A DNA stretch of 64,000 nucleotides from Micromonospora sp. MA102 (GTDB lineage Bacteria; Actinomycetota; Actinomycetes; Mycobacteriales; Micromonosporaceae). The position numbers and the translations under genes are program-made. The notes under the pieces are model-generated. The model worked only from the letters and a program-made list of their open reading frames with translations. It was not told where the DNA came from and did no database searches. Location of the stretch: positions 248,001 through 312,000 of the forward strand of contig NZ_JAMWEG010000001.1 in NCBI RefSeq assembly GCF_025460765.1. Reading direction: 5' to 3'. Of the stretch, positions 48,020-56,345 are shown one piece after another; position 1 is the stretch's first letter; the number at the start of each line of letters is the position of its first letter.

Positions 48020-48587
48020 TGCCCGCTGCCGCCGCGACGGCCCGCCGAACCCGCTCGGCGGCGCCCCGACGCCCATACATACGGGCACACAGGCTGGTCA
48101 GGATCTCAGTGACATCCCGCACCAGGTCGTCGTCCACCTCCGCCGGGTCCACCACGAGCAGCCGACGGCCCTGAGCGGCCAGGGCCGCCTCGACAAACTC
48201 GGTGCCGAAGCGAGCGGACCTGTCCCGGTGCTCTACCACGATGGCCGTCACCGTCGGGTCGTGCAGCAGGGCGAGGAACTTCTTGCGATGTCCGTTCAGC
48301 GCGGACCCGACCTCGGTCACCACCCGAGACACCGCCAACTGCTGTCCAGTCGCCCACACAGTCACCCGCGCCACCTGCCGGTCCACCCCAAACCGCTGGT
48401 CAGCCGACGAGACCCGGCGTACACCACCGTCTGCCCACCACTGGGAGCCGCCGCGGCGAGAGGTTCAGCCACCATGATGAGCCGGCCCATCCGATACGTC
48501 GGAACAGGCAACGTCCCCCGCCGCGTACTGCCGCCGCGCGGTCACATACGCGGCGCCCTGGGACGCCGCCCACTCCTTCAAATTCAC
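48009..48587 (-). pseudogene. tnpA: IS607 serine recombinase TnpA, frameshifted twice
   Basis: From GTG 48587 the reading starts NLKEWAASQG ... YVTARRQYAAG, the HTH of IS607 TnpA, then one extra G in a five-G run (plus strand 48515-48519) shifts frame. PVPTYRMGRLIMVAEPL ... TVVYA continues in the second frame until one base is missing near 48416-48418 (expected Y-A-R-V-S-S), after which the original frame resumes with DRQVARVTVWATGQQLAVSR and VVEHRDRSARFGTEFVEAAL to the end. Two compensating indels separate the HTH, the catalytic Ser region and the C-terminus, so an active recombinase is not expected. Confidence 0.85.
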
Positions 48588-48682
48588 GCCTCCCACCATA
48601 AAAGTCTTAAAGGGCACTAGAGATCACTGCCGCACTACCTGTTGTCTGCCCCCGGCGGCCGCCTGGCACCGGACGATCGCGG

Positions 48683-49576
48683 TCAGCGCAGCGCGACCGC
48701 CTGGAGGCTGACGTTCCCGCAGTCCCCCAGTGATTCCTCGACCGTCCAGTTCATCAGCAGCTTCGCGCCCGCCGGGGCGCGGAACCGGATGGTGAAGTCG
48801 GCGGTCCGCACGGTGTGCGGGTCCTCCAGGCGGACCGTGCTGGCCGGCCCGCCGCCGGAGATCCGCAGGTCGAGGCGGGCGCGGGCCATCCACAGGCCGG
48901 CATAGAGGTGCACGGTGCGGGGCTGGCCGTCCGCGGCCACGGCCAGCGTGAAGCCGCTGCCCCGGTCGCAGGTGTACACGCCGGACATGGTGCCGTCCGC
49001 CGAGGCGACCGGGGCGCCGTCGCGCCAGGCGTACGCCTCGGGGTTGTTGCTGTAGCTCTGCCGGCGGCCCCGGCCGCCCTCGTCGCGGATGTCGCCGGAG
49101 CCGTGCCGCTTGCGCACCGTCGTCCGGGCGCCGAGGTGTCCCCACTGGACCCAGTCGACCGCGCCCACCGCGCTGAGGTCGACCCGCGCGGGCACGTCGG
49201 CCTGGCTCACGGTCAGCGTCGGCGGCACCGCGGGTGTGGACGGCGACGGGCTGGGCGAGGGTGGGCGCTGGCGGGGGCGCAGCCCGGGCGTGACGGCCCC
49301 CGGCTGCGTGCCGCCCGGGGGCGGCAGCACGGGCCGGCCGGTCGGCGCGACGGGCAGCACGGCGCTCTCCTCGCGGGGTGTGTCGTGCCGCTCGGTGCCG
49401 AGGTAGGCCACCAGCGCGGCCAGGCAGGCGAACGCGGCCAGCGCCTCCAGCAGCCAGCGCCGCCGTTGCCGGGCCCGTGCGAGCCGGCGGAGCGCCGACC
49501 GCGTCTGCCCGTGCGGGTACGACTTCCGGTCACCGACCCGACCGTGGTCCTGCTGCCCCACCGAACCTCCGCTCAC
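48683..49576 (-). CDS. Membrane-anchored extracellular protein, WxxWG-domain paralogue 1
   Basis: 297 aa. Basic cytoplasmic start, one membrane helix (about 42-60), a Pro/Ser linker, and an extracellular beta domain about 130-297 (VDWVQWGHLGARTTVRKRHG, GVYTCDRGSGFTLAVAADGQ, VHLYAGLWMARARLDLRISG, FTIRFRAPAGAKLLMNW). It is clearly homologous to the next gene. The domain looks like a jelly-roll ligand module but is not recognised. GTG 49576; GTG 49561 with GGAGG is an alternative. Confidence 0.75.
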   Translation of the reverse strand: MSGGSVGQQDHGRVGDRKSYPHGQTRSALRRLARARQRRRWLLEALAAFACLAALVAYLGTERHDTPREESAVLPVAPTGRPVLPPPGGTQPGAVTPGLRPRQRPPSPSPSPSTPAVPPTLTVSQADVPARVDLSAVGAVDWVQWGHLGARTTVRKRHGSGDIRDEGGRGRRQSYSNNPEAYAWRDGAPVASADGTMSGVYTCDRGSGFTLAVAADGQPRTVHLYAGLWMARARLDLRISGGGPASTVRLEDPHTVRTADFTIRFRAPAGAKLLMNWTVEESLGDCGNVSLQAVALR

Positions 49577-49681
49577 CGCCGCGCTCCGGCCGCCGGTTCA
49601 CGTTTCCATCATGGGCCGCGGTGCGCCATATGTCGGCGGGGGGCAGTTTCCAGTTCGTTACCAATCGGTAGCGACGGCGGC

Positions 49682-50824
49682 TCAACTCACCGTGACGGCC
49701 TCCACCGTCACCCCGTCGTTCTCCGCGCCCACCACGGTGAGCGCCCGCCAGGTGATCAGCAGCCGCTGGCCGCGCGGCGCCCGGAAATGGACGACGTACT
49801 GGAAGAAGCGGTCCCCGGCCGCGAGGGCGACCTCACGGACGGCCGGGTCGCCGCCGCCGGAGAGCCGCACGTCGAGCCGGGCGCCGGCCGAGAACGCGCC
49901 GACGAAGAGCCGGACGGTCCGCAGGTCGCCGCTGCCGGCCACGCTCAGCGCGAAGCTCTTCCCCGCGCCACGTTGGAAGACTCCGGACCGGGTCCCGTCC
50001 TGCCGGGCCGTCGGCGTGCCGTCCGTCCAGGTGAGAGCGGCGGCGCCGGCGTTGTGTTCCAGGCGGTCGCCGCCGAGCTCGCCGATCTCGCCGGTGCCCC
50101 GCTGCTTGCGCTGGATGCTCGCCGCGCCGGTGCCGCCCCAGTGCAGCCAGTCCCGGTGGCCGAGCACGGTCAAGGACACCGACGGCGGCACCGGCTCCTG
50201 GTCGAGGTTCAGCAGCGGCCCGCCGGGCAGGGCCGGGTTCCCGGTCACCGGCACCACGGTCGGCGGCGCGGCGGTCGGCGCCGGAGCCGGGGCCGTGGGC
50301 GCGGCCGCCGGCACGGTCGGGCGGCCGTCGGGTTCCGCGCCCCGACCGGCGTACGCCAGCACCAGCACCAGCGCGGTCAGCGCCGCCCCGGCGAGGATCA
50401 TCCGCCGCCGGCGACGCCGGGCGCGGGCCACCCCGACCCGGGTGGGTTGGTCGGGCGCGACGCCGACCGCGGTGCGGACCCTGGCCGCGGCCGGACCGAC
50501 CAGCCCGGCGAACCGGGCCGTGACGCCTTCGGGGGCGGTGTGCCGCACCGGCGCGGCGGGCCTGGCCGCCGCCGCGGGTGGCGCGGCCGGGTCGGCGCGG
50601 CCGGGCACGTCCGGGATCGGTGGAACGGGGGGCACGGCCGGGTCGGCGCGGCCGGGCAGGTCCGGGGCCGGTGGGGCGGAAGGCGCGGGCGGCGGGGCGT
50701 CCGGGTCGCCGGCCAGCCGCCAGGGTCCGGGCGGCGGCTCCGCCGCGCGGGCCGGCTCGGCCGGTACGGCCGGCAGCCACCCCCCGACCCGGATTCCGGT
50801 CTGCGTGAGTTCGTCCTCAGCCAC
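49682..50824 (-). CDS. Membrane-anchored extracellular protein, WxxWG-domain paralogue 2
   Basis: 380 aa. A long Pro/Ala-rich cytoplasmic region with repeated P(D/I)LPGRADPA motifs, one membrane helix (LAGAALTALVLVLAYAGRG), a Pro/Thr linker, then the same domain as paralogue 1 (DWLHWGGTGAASIQRKQRGT, GVFQRGAGKSFALSVAGSGD, VRLFVGAFSAGARLDVRLSG, VVHFRAPRGQRLLITWRAL). GTG 50824 has GGGAGGGG directly upstream. The frame stays open far beyond the start, which is common at this GC content. Function unknown. Confidence 0.75.
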   Translation of the reverse strand: MAEDELTQTGIRVGGWLPAVPAEPARAAEPPPGPWRLAGDPDAPPPAPSAPPAPDLPGRADPAVPPVPPIPDVPGRADPAAPPAAAARPAAPVRHTAPEGVTARFAGLVGPAAARVRTAVGVAPDQPTRVGVARARRRRRRMILAGAALTALVLVLAYAGRGAEPDGRPTVPAAAPTAPAPAPTAAPPTVVPVTGNPALPGGPLLNLDQEPVPPSVSLTVLGHRDWLHWGGTGAASIQRKQRGTGEIGELGGDRLEHNAGAAALTWTDGTPTARQDGTRSGVFQRGAGKSFALSVAGSGDLRTVRLFVGAFSAGARLDVRLSGGGDPAVREVALAAGDRFFQYVVHFRAPRGQRLLITWRALTVVGAENDGVTVEAVTVS

Positions 50825-50943
50825 CGACCCCTCCCTCGGCCACCGGCGCCGGCGGCCGTCCCCGTGGCCCGCCGCAGGGAGGATGACACACACCTCGATC
50901 TTCGAGAAGCCGTCGACCGGAGGCATCTTCCCGACAGCACCGG

Positions 50944-51396
50944 TCAGCGCCGCTCGCGCCGCCGCAGGCCGAGGTCGGGATGCCAGCTCTCGATCACCAG
51001 ATGGTCCGGCGGATCGCCGACCCGGGTGAGCACGACCTCGGTCACCTCGATGCGGAACAGGTGCGAGCCGTTCTCGCCCGCCGGCTCCTCGTGCGCCCGC
51101 CCGGCGATCTTCGCGTCCCCGCCCCAGGCGGTCGGGTCGTCCTCCGGGGTGTCCTCGGTCGGGCTGTGCAGCGCCACCCGCGGGTCGCGGCGCAGGTCGA
51201 GCGCCTTCAACGCGCCGGCCATGCTGCCCAGGCGGAGCTGCCCGTCGTCGGCGAAGTCGAACTCCGTGCCGCTGATCCGCGGCGAGCCGTCCCGCCGCAG
51301 GGTCGCCATCGTGCCGTGCTTGCGGACGGCGAAGCGGGCGCGCACCCGCGCCGCGAAGTCGGGCTCGGACGTCACCAGGTCGGACCACCATGTCAT
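50944..51396 (-). CDS. Pyridoxamine 5'-phosphate oxidase-family protein
   Basis: 150 aa split-barrel flavin/F420-binding protein. ARFAVRKHGTMATLRRDGSPR, GTEFDFADDGQLRLGSM, and LKALDLRRDPRVALHSPTED are the typical PPOX strands. Probably an oxidoreductase or heme/flavin-binding stress protein; cofactor not decidable. Confidence 0.85.
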   Translation of the reverse strand: MTWWSDLVTSEPDFAARVRARFAVRKHGTMATLRRDGSPRISGTEFDFADDGQLRLGSMAGALKALDLRRDPRVALHSPTEDTPEDDPTAWGGDAKIAGRAHEEPAGENGSHLFRIEVTEVVLTRVGDPPDHLVIESWHPDLGLRRRERR

Positions 51397-51448
51397 GCGG
51401 TCAGCCTGCCCGGAATACCTGACAACCCGCGGCGTTTTTCCGCGCCGG

Positions 51449-52042
51449 TCAGCGGATCTCGAAGCCGAGCGCCTGCGCCAGCACGACGGCCTGCTCGGCG
51501 TCGACGAGCGCGCCGGCCCGTTCGACCGCCGTCGGGTCGAGCGCGGTCAGGTCGCTGCCACGCAGGTCGGCCCGGCTCAGCTTGGCGGCGTGCAACTGGG
51601 CGCCGGAGAGATCGAGGCCGGTGAGCACCGCGCCGGTCAGGTCGGCGCCGGTCAGGTCGGCCTCACGCAGGCGCGCGTCGGTGATGCGTACGCCGCGCAG
51701 GTCGGCACCGGGCAGGGCGACGAACGACCAGTCGCCGCCCTCGACCCGCAGCGGCCGCAGGTCGCACTGCTCGAAGCTGCTGCCGACCAGCTTGCAGCCG
51801 GTGAACTCGGCCTCGAAGAGGTTGCAGCGCTTGAAGGTGCAGCGGGTGAAGGCCGAGTCGGTGTGCCGGGAGGAGTTGAGGGCCACGTTGCCGAAGACGC
51901 ACTCGGTGAAGGTGGCGCCCTGGCTGACCGCCTCGGTGAGGTCGACGTGGAAGAACTCGCACCGGACGAAGTGCCGGTCGACCAGCTCCTCGGCGTACCA
52001 GTCCTGGTGGCGGTAGGTGACGTCCTCGGCGGCTTCCGGCAT
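51449..52042 (-). CDS. Pentapeptide-repeat protein
   Basis: 197 aa. From about residue 30 the sequence follows A(D/N)LXX pentapeptides (VRCEFFHVDL, FTRCTFKRCNLFEAEFTGC, LREADLTGADLTGAVLTGLD, LSRADLRGSDL), which build a right-handed quadrilateral beta-helix. Some such proteins mimic DNA and protect gyrase; this one is unassigned. A TAGTCT hexamer lies 7 nt before the ATG. Confidence 0.9.
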   Translation of the reverse strand: MPEAAEDVTYRHQDWYAEELVDRHFVRCEFFHVDLTEAVSQGATFTECVFGNVALNSSRHTDSAFTRCTFKRCNLFEAEFTGCKLVGSSFEQCDLRPLRVEGGDWSFVALPGADLRGVRITDARLREADLTGADLTGAVLTGLDLSGAQLHAAKLSRADLRGSDLTALDPTAVERAGALVDAEQAVVLAQALGFEIR

Positions 52043-52049
52043 GCGCCCG

Positions 52050-52055
52050 AGACTA
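52050..52055 (-). promoter_or_regulatory. -10-like TAGTCT for the pentapeptide gene
   Basis: On the minus strand TAGTCT ends 7 nt before the ATG with no ribosome site. Confidence 0.5.
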
Positions 52056-52095
52056 GTGTGTCCGGCCGACACTTCCCGCCCGCCGTACCGGCCGG

Positions 52096-52101
52096 TAGGT
52101 T
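52096..52101 (+). promoter_or_regulatory. -10-like TAGGTT for the serine hydrolase
   Basis: TAGGTT ends 7 nt before GTG 52109. It lies in a 66-bp divergent promoter gap shared with the pentapeptide gene. Confidence 0.5.
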
Positions 52102-52108
52102 CGGCGTC

Positions 52109-53341
52109 GTGAGCGTCGCAGTGAGCACCGACCCGGCCCGCATCGGCTTCGACCCCGCCCGGCTGGCGCGGATCGACGAGCACTTCGGCAGGTACGTCGA
52201 CGACGGCCGGCTCGCCGGCTGGCAGATCGTGGTGACCCGCCGGGGCGAGATCGCCCACTCCGCCACCTACGGGCTGCGGGACCGGGAGGCCGGCGCGCCG
52301 GTCGAGCCGGACACCCTCTGGCGCATCTACTCGATGACCAAGCCGATCACCTCGGTGGCCGCCATGATGCTCTGGGAGGAGGGCCGGTTCGAGCTGAACG
52401 ACCCGATCAGCCGCTGGCTGCCGGAGTTCGCCGACGTGCGGGTCTACGACCGCGGTTCGGTGCTCAAGCCGTACACGGTGCCGGCGGTCGAGCCGGTCCG
52501 GGTGTGGCACCTGCTCACCCACACCGCCGGCCTGACCTACGGCTTCGCCCAGGTCAACGTGGTCGACGGCCTCTACCGGGCGGCGGGCTTCGACCTGGGC
52601 GTGCCGGCCGGGGCCGACCTGGCCGAGGCGACCCGCGGGATGGCCCGCCTGCCGCTGCTCTTCCAGCCGGGCACCAGCTGGAACTACGGCGTCTCGACCG
52701 ACGTGCTGGGCCGGCTGGTCGAGGTGGTCTCCGGGCAGTCGCTGGACGCGTTCTTCACCGAGCGGATCTTCGGTCCGCTGGGCATGACCGACACCCGCTG
52801 GTGGGTCGACGAGCCGGACGCCAAGCGCCTGGCCGCGCTCTACGCGCCGCACCCGGCCACCGGTCAGGCGGTCCGCGCCGAGGCGATCGGCCGCTACGCG
52901 CTCCGCGCGCCGGAGTGCCTCTCCGGCGGCGGCGGGCTCGTCTCCACGGCCGCCGACTACCACCGGTTCACCCAGTTCCTGCTGCGCGGCGGCGAGCTGG
53001 ACGGGGTCCGCCTGCTCGGCCCCCGCACGGTGCGCTTCATGACCCGCAACCACCTGCCCGGCAACCGGGACCTGGCCTCGTTCTCCCCGGAGGGCTTCGC
53101 CGAGACGATCCTCGACGGGGTCGGCTTCGGGCTCGGCTTCGCCGTGATGCTCGACCCGGTGCCGTCCCGGGTGCCGAGCAGCGTGGGCGAGTACTACTGG
53201 GGCGGCCTGGCCAGCACCGCCTTCTGGGTGGACCCGGTGGAGGAGGTCACGGCGCTGCTCTTCACCCAGCTCATGCCGTCGAGCACCTATCCGCTCCGCC
53301 CCCAGCTGCGCCAGCTCGTCTACTCGGCCCTGGTCGACTGA
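52109..53341 (+). CDS. Beta-lactamase-family serine hydrolase (class C/EstB-like)
   Basis: 410 aa. SxxK nucleophile in IYSMTKPITSVAAM, YxN-like tyrosine in WNYGVSTDVLGRLVEVVSG, and a third motif in the GGGGLVSTAADYHRF and WGGLASTAFWVDP regions. VWHLLTHTAGLTYGF is typical. No signal peptide, so a cytosolic esterase or transesterase is more likely than a secreted beta-lactamase. GTG 52121 is an alternative start. Confidence 0.92.
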   Translation: MSVAVSTDPARIGFDPARLARIDEHFGRYVDDGRLAGWQIVVTRRGEIAHSATYGLRDREAGAPVEPDTLWRIYSMTKPITSVAAMMLWEEGRFELNDPISRWLPEFADVRVYDRGSVLKPYTVPAVEPVRVWHLLTHTAGLTYGFAQVNVVDGLYRAAGFDLGVPAGADLAEATRGMARLPLLFQPGTSWNYGVSTDVLGRLVEVVSGQSLDAFFTERIFGPLGMTDTRWWVDEPDAKRLAALYAPHPATGQAVRAEAIGRYALRAPECLSGGGGLVSTAADYHRFTQFLLRGGELDGVRLLGPRTVRFMTRNHLPGNRDLASFSPEGFAETILDGVGFGLGFAVMLDPVPSRVPSSVGEYYWGGLASTAFWVDPVEEVTALLFTQLMPSSTYPLRPQLRQLVYSALVD

Positions 53342-53349
53342 CCACCCGA

Positions 53350-53386
53350 CGCCCGGCCGGTTCCTCGGAACGGCACCGGTCGGGCG
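53350..53386. terminator. Hairpin after the serine hydrolase
   Basis: 12-bp stem with one G-U pair (53350-53361 with 53375-53386) and an inner TTCC/GGAA, 9 bp after the stop. Confidence 0.7.
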
Positions 53387-53396
53387 GCCCGCTCCC

Positions 53397-53402
53397 TAGC
53401 CT
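53397..53402 (+). promoter_or_regulatory. -10-like TAGCCT for the NAD(P)-binding protein
   Basis: TAGCCT ends 7 nt before the ATG at 53410. Confidence 0.5.
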
Positions 53403-53409
53403 GGGGAGC

Positions 53410-54051
53410 ATGAGCGACATCGTCGTGTTCGGCGCCGGCGGCACCGCGGGCTCCCGGATCGCCGCCGAGGCGGTCGAGCGGGGGCACCGGGTCACCGCGG
53501 CGGTGCGCCGCCCGGAGGCGACCAGCTACCTGCCGCCCGGGGTCCGCACGGTGACCGGTGACGCGACCTCGGCCCGGAGCGTACGGGAACTGGCCGCGGA
53601 CGCCGACGTGTTCGTGGTGGCCATCGGCGGCGGGGAGCGGGAGCTGTGGCGCGACGCGGCCCGGACCCTGGTCGACACGCTGCGCGAGCTGCCGGACCCG
53701 CCCCGGGTGATCCACATCGGGGGCGGGGCGACGTTGCTGACCCCGAAGGGCACCCGGTACCTGGACGAGCCGGACTTCCCGGAGGAGTACCGGGACTCGG
53801 CCCAGGGCCAGGCCGACGCCCTGGACTTCTACCGCTCCTCGGCCGACGGCGTGACCTGGACGTACGTCTCGCCGCCGCCGCTGGAGTTCCACCCGGGCGA
53901 GCGGACCGGCCACTACCGGACCGGCACCGACCAGCCGGTCACCGACGCACAGGGCCGGTCGGTGCTCACCTACGAGGACCTGGCGGTGGCGATCGTCGAC
54001 GAGATCGAGAACCCGCGGTTCGGCAACGCCCGGTTCACCGCCGCGTACTGA
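53410..54051 (+). CDS. NAD(P)H-binding atypical SDR protein
   Basis: 213 aa. Rossmann motif GAGGTAGSRIAAEAVERGH (GxxGxxG) at the N-terminus, then VFVVAIGGGERELWR, VIHIGGGATLL and YVSPPPLEFHPGER. It matches the NmrA-like/NAD(P)-binding family found alone in actinomycetes. No catalytic YxxxK is visible, so a redox-sensing or isomerase role cannot be excluded. Confidence 0.88.
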   Translation: MSDIVVFGAGGTAGSRIAAEAVERGHRVTAAVRRPEATSYLPPGVRTVTGDATSARSVRELAADADVFVVAIGGGERELWRDAARTLVDTLRELPDPPRVIHIGGGATLLTPKGTRYLDEPDFPEEYRDSAQGQADALDFYRSSADGVTWTYVSPPPLEFHPGERTGHYRTGTDQPVTDAQGRSVLTYEDLAVAIVDEIENPRFGNARFTAAY

Positions 54052-54053
54052 GG

Positions 54054-54518
54054 TCAGTCGGCCAGCCGCGCGGGGAAGCCGCCGGTGGCGATCGGCCCCC
54101 AGCTCTCGATGGTCACCCGGATCAGCGACTTGCCCTGCCTGACCATCGCCTCGCGGTACTCGTCCCAGTCCGGGTGCTCACCGGAGATGCTGCGGAAGTA
54201 GTCGACCAGCGGGTCGAGCGCCTCCGGCAGGTCGAGCACCTCGGCGGTGCCGTCGACCTGCACCCACGGCCCGTTCCAGTCGTCGGAGAGCACGCACGCG
54301 GAGACCCGGGGGTCGCGGCGGATGTTCGTCACCTTGGCCCGCTCCGGGTAGGTGGAGATCACCAGCCGCCCCTCGGCGTCGACCCCGCAGGAGACCGGGG
54401 AGGACTGCGGGCGGCCGTCGGCGCGGGTCGTCATGAGCACGACCCGGTGCCGGGGGCGGAGGAACTCGGTGAGGGCGTCCCGGTCGACCCGGGTGTTGCT
54501 CGCGATGCTGCGTGCCAT
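54054..54518 (-). CDS. PPOX-class F420-dependent oxidoreductase
   Basis: 154 aa split-barrel protein: FLRPRHRVVLMTTRADGRPQ, SPVSCGVDAEGRLVISTYPE, AKVTNIRRDPRVSACVLSDD, VQVDGTAEVLDLPEALDPLV. This pattern is characteristic of the F420-dependent PPOX subgroup of actinobacteria. Ends 3 bp from the convergent NAD(P)-binding gene. Confidence 0.9.
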   Translation of the reverse strand: MARSIASNTRVDRDALTEFLRPRHRVVLMTTRADGRPQSSPVSCGVDAEGRLVISTYPERAKVTNIRRDPRVSACVLSDDWNGPWVQVDGTAEVLDLPEALDPLVDYFRSISGEHPDWDEYREAMVRQGKSLIRVTIESWGPIATGGFPARLAD

Positions 54519-54550
54519 GCCTCGGTTCTACCAGGCGGGCCGGGCGTGCC

Positions 54551-55192
54551 TCACCGCGGACGGCCGGCGCTGCGGCGCGGCGAGACCTGCGCCGGCACTC
54601 GCGGCCGCACGCTGGCCCGCCAGGCGCGGCCGTTCGCGTAGATCACCCGGAAACCGAGGTACGAGGCGAGCGGCGCCCAGTGGGCCGAGCCCATCCGCAG
54701 CTCGGCGGCGTTGTGCCGCTGCCCGTTGGCCAGCACGTCGAGCAGCACCGTCTCGAACGCGGCCGACTCGACCCAGTCCACCTCGCGGGTGAAGCCGCAG
54801 ACCAGCGCGGCCCCGGTGACGTCGAGGAAGTCGCGCAGCGCGGCGTCGGAGGCGCGCAGCACCGAGCAGCTGCCGAAGTAGAGGCGGCGTCCCTCGCAGC
54901 GGCCGGCCATCCGCTCGGCGACGTCGGCCAGCTCGACGGAGTCCCAGTCGGTGAGGCAGAGCCGGCTCGGCTCGCCGTGCATGGCGAAGAATCCGACCCG
55001 GAAGTCGGCGTACTGCTTGAGCAGCCAGCGGTCGAGGAAGTAGAAGAGCTCGTCGCGGGTGGCGGCGTCCTTGTGGATGAAACGGATCCGGCCCAGCCGT
55101 TCGAGCAGTTCGAGGGTGGGCAGGACGGAGCCGCGCTCGTTGAGGTCCCGGTGCCACTGCCCCTCGACGCAGAAGACGCCACCACGCGCCAA
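54551..55192 (-). CDS. DUF6642 protein, possible CHAT/caspase-like cysteine peptidase
   Basis: 213 aa. GVFCVEGQWHRDL opens the domain, then IHKDAATRDELFYFLDRWLL, KQYADFRVGFFAMHGEP and GRRLYFGSCSVL. His72 after a hydrophobic strand and Cys109 after the next strand give the spacing and context of a caspase/CHAT His-Cys dyad; this is my inference. The basic Arg-rich tail is unstructured. The start is TTG 55192, with GGAGG 6 nt upstream. The upstream region 55193-55481 contains AT-richer promoter sequence for the divergent gene. Confidence 0.75.
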   Translation of the reverse strand: MARGGVFCVEGQWHRDLNERGSVLPTLELLERLGRIRFIHKDAATRDELFYFLDRWLLKQYADFRVGFFAMHGEPSRLCLTDWDSVELADVAERMAGRCEGRRLYFGSCSVLRASDAALRDFLDVTGAALVCGFTREVDWVESAAFETVLLDVLANGQRHNAAELRMGSAHWAPLASYLGFRVIYANGRAWRASVRPRVPAQVSPRRSAGRPR

Positions 55193-55481
55193 CGCCCACC
55201 TCCCCCGCCTCGGAGGCAGACGTTACCGGGCGGCGAGGGCGAGGGGACATCACCCTCGGTGGGGCCCCTTGACGGGTTCCGTCACGGACACGCGGTTCCC
55301 GGCGCGAATGGGTGTTTCACAATCACCGCAATCCACAGCTAATACCCAGTCACGGCCTAATGTGAGAGCAATTCCGGTTATTTGCCACGAACCATCAGGA
55401 GTGCTGCGACGGTGGAAGTACGGGACTTACCGGTCGATGTCCCGGCACAACCCCACATCACTCTCCACTCGGAGGAACGCA

Positions 55482-56258
55482 GTGCGCATCAACATGCTCA
55501 AGCGGGCCATGGTCGCGGCCGCGCTGGCCCTGCCCGGGGCCGCGGTCGCCACGGTCGTCGCCGCGCCGGCGGCCCACGCGGACGGCTGCTACACCTGGCC
55601 CCGGAACCTCTACCAGGGGCGGTCCGGGGAGGACGTCCGGCAACTCCAGATCCGCGTGGCGGGCTGGGCCGCGTACCGGGACATCGTCCGGGTCGACGGC
55701 ATCTACGGGCCCGAGACGGCGGCCGCGGTCCGCCGCTTCCAGTCCGCGTACGGGCTGCCCGCCGACGGCGTCGCCGGCCCGCAGACCTTCGCCAAGATCT
55801 ACGACCTCCAGGACAACGACTGCACGCCGAAGCACTTCAGCTACGCCGAACTCGACAACGGCTGCGGCAAGGGCGGGTGGAGCGGGGGTCCGCTCTCGTC
55901 GACCGCGACCCGGGAGAACGCGGTGCGCACCATGTGGAAGCTGGAGGCGCTGCGCCGCAGCCTCGGTGACACGCCGCTCTACGTCAACAGCGCCTTCCGC
56001 AGCATCGCCTGCAACCAGCAGGTCGGTGGCGCCTCGGACAGCCAGCACCTCTACGGCACCGCGGCCGACGTGGTCTCCCGCAGCAGGACGCTGTGCCAGG
56101 TGGCCCAGTCGGCCCGCAGTCACGGCTTCAGCGGCCTCTTCGGCCCCGGCTACCCGGGGCACAGCGACCACGTCCACGTGGACTCCCGCCGGGAGAACAA
56201 CCGGGACCGGTCGGCGAACACCACCACCTGGTCCGCCCCGAACTGCGGGGTGAGCTGA
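55482..56258 (+). CDS. Secreted peptidoglycan-binding M15-family carboxypeptidase
   Basis: 258 aa. Signal peptide about 1-35 (AAPAAHA); PG_binding_1 domain about 45-105 (LYQGRSGEDVRQLQIRVAG, VDGIYGPETAAAVRRFQSAY); M15-type zinc peptidase domain about 115-258 (VNSAFRSIACNQQVGGASDS, HLYGTAADVV, HSDHVHVDSR) with H-D-H zinc ligands. It trims peptidoglycan stem peptides in the wall. GTG 55482 has GGAGG 7 nt upstream. The 5' region is AT-richer and holds an inverted TCACA/TGTGA pair; no riboswitch could be identified. Confidence 0.92.
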   Translation: MRINMLKRAMVAAALALPGAAVATVVAAPAAHADGCYTWPRNLYQGRSGEDVRQLQIRVAGWAAYRDIVRVDGIYGPETAAAVRRFQSAYGLPADGVAGPQTFAKIYDLQDNDCTPKHFSYAELDNGCGKGGWSGGPLSSTATRENAVRTMWKLEALRRSLGDTPLYVNSAFRSIACNQQVGGASDSQHLYGTAADVVSRSRTLCQVAQSARSHGFSGLFGPGYPGHSDHVHVDSRRENNRDRSANTTTWSAPNCGVS

Positions 56259-56271
56259 GCCGATGGTCGAG

Positions 56272-56315
56272 GGCGGCCCGGCCGCAGGGGTGGGGGCTCC
56301 CTGCGCCGGGCCGCC
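56272..56315. terminator. Strong hairpin after the M15 gene
   Basis: A 17-bp stem with a single bulged C (56272-56289 with 56299-56315), 9-nt loop, 14 bp after the stop. Confidence 0.85.
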
Positions 56316-56345
56316 GTCGGCAGCCCCGGGGGCGCTGAACGGTCG

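Larger units (their letters stand above)
46631..48587 (-). mobile_element. IS607-type insertion element, inactive tnpA with intact tnpB
   Basis: The element contains a serine-recombinase tnpA (disrupted) and an overlapping tnpB. Gene bounds are given; the true ends probably lie a little outside, near 46610-46630 (where CCTTTCAGTGTGCTC occurs) and near 48600-48625 (AAAGTCTTAAAGGGCACTAG), the latter with the AT-rich tract often seen at IS607 left ends. IS607 elements make no target duplication, so ends cannot be fixed from sequence alone. It lies beside the 48683 gene, with no host gene clearly interrupted. Confidence 0.8.

Noticed and set aside
50825..51391. Upstream extension of the second WxxWG gene
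   Set aside because: It overlaps the PPOX gene and GTG 50824 has an excellent ribosome site.
48815..52108. A very long upstream extension of the serine hydrolase frame
   Set aside because: It runs antisense to four genes and shows no domain; the conserved hydrolase begins at 52109.
55193..55481. Possible c-di-AMP riboswitch before the secreted M15 peptidase
   Set aside because: The region is AT-richer and has some inverted pieces, but the conserved ydaO-type core was not found.
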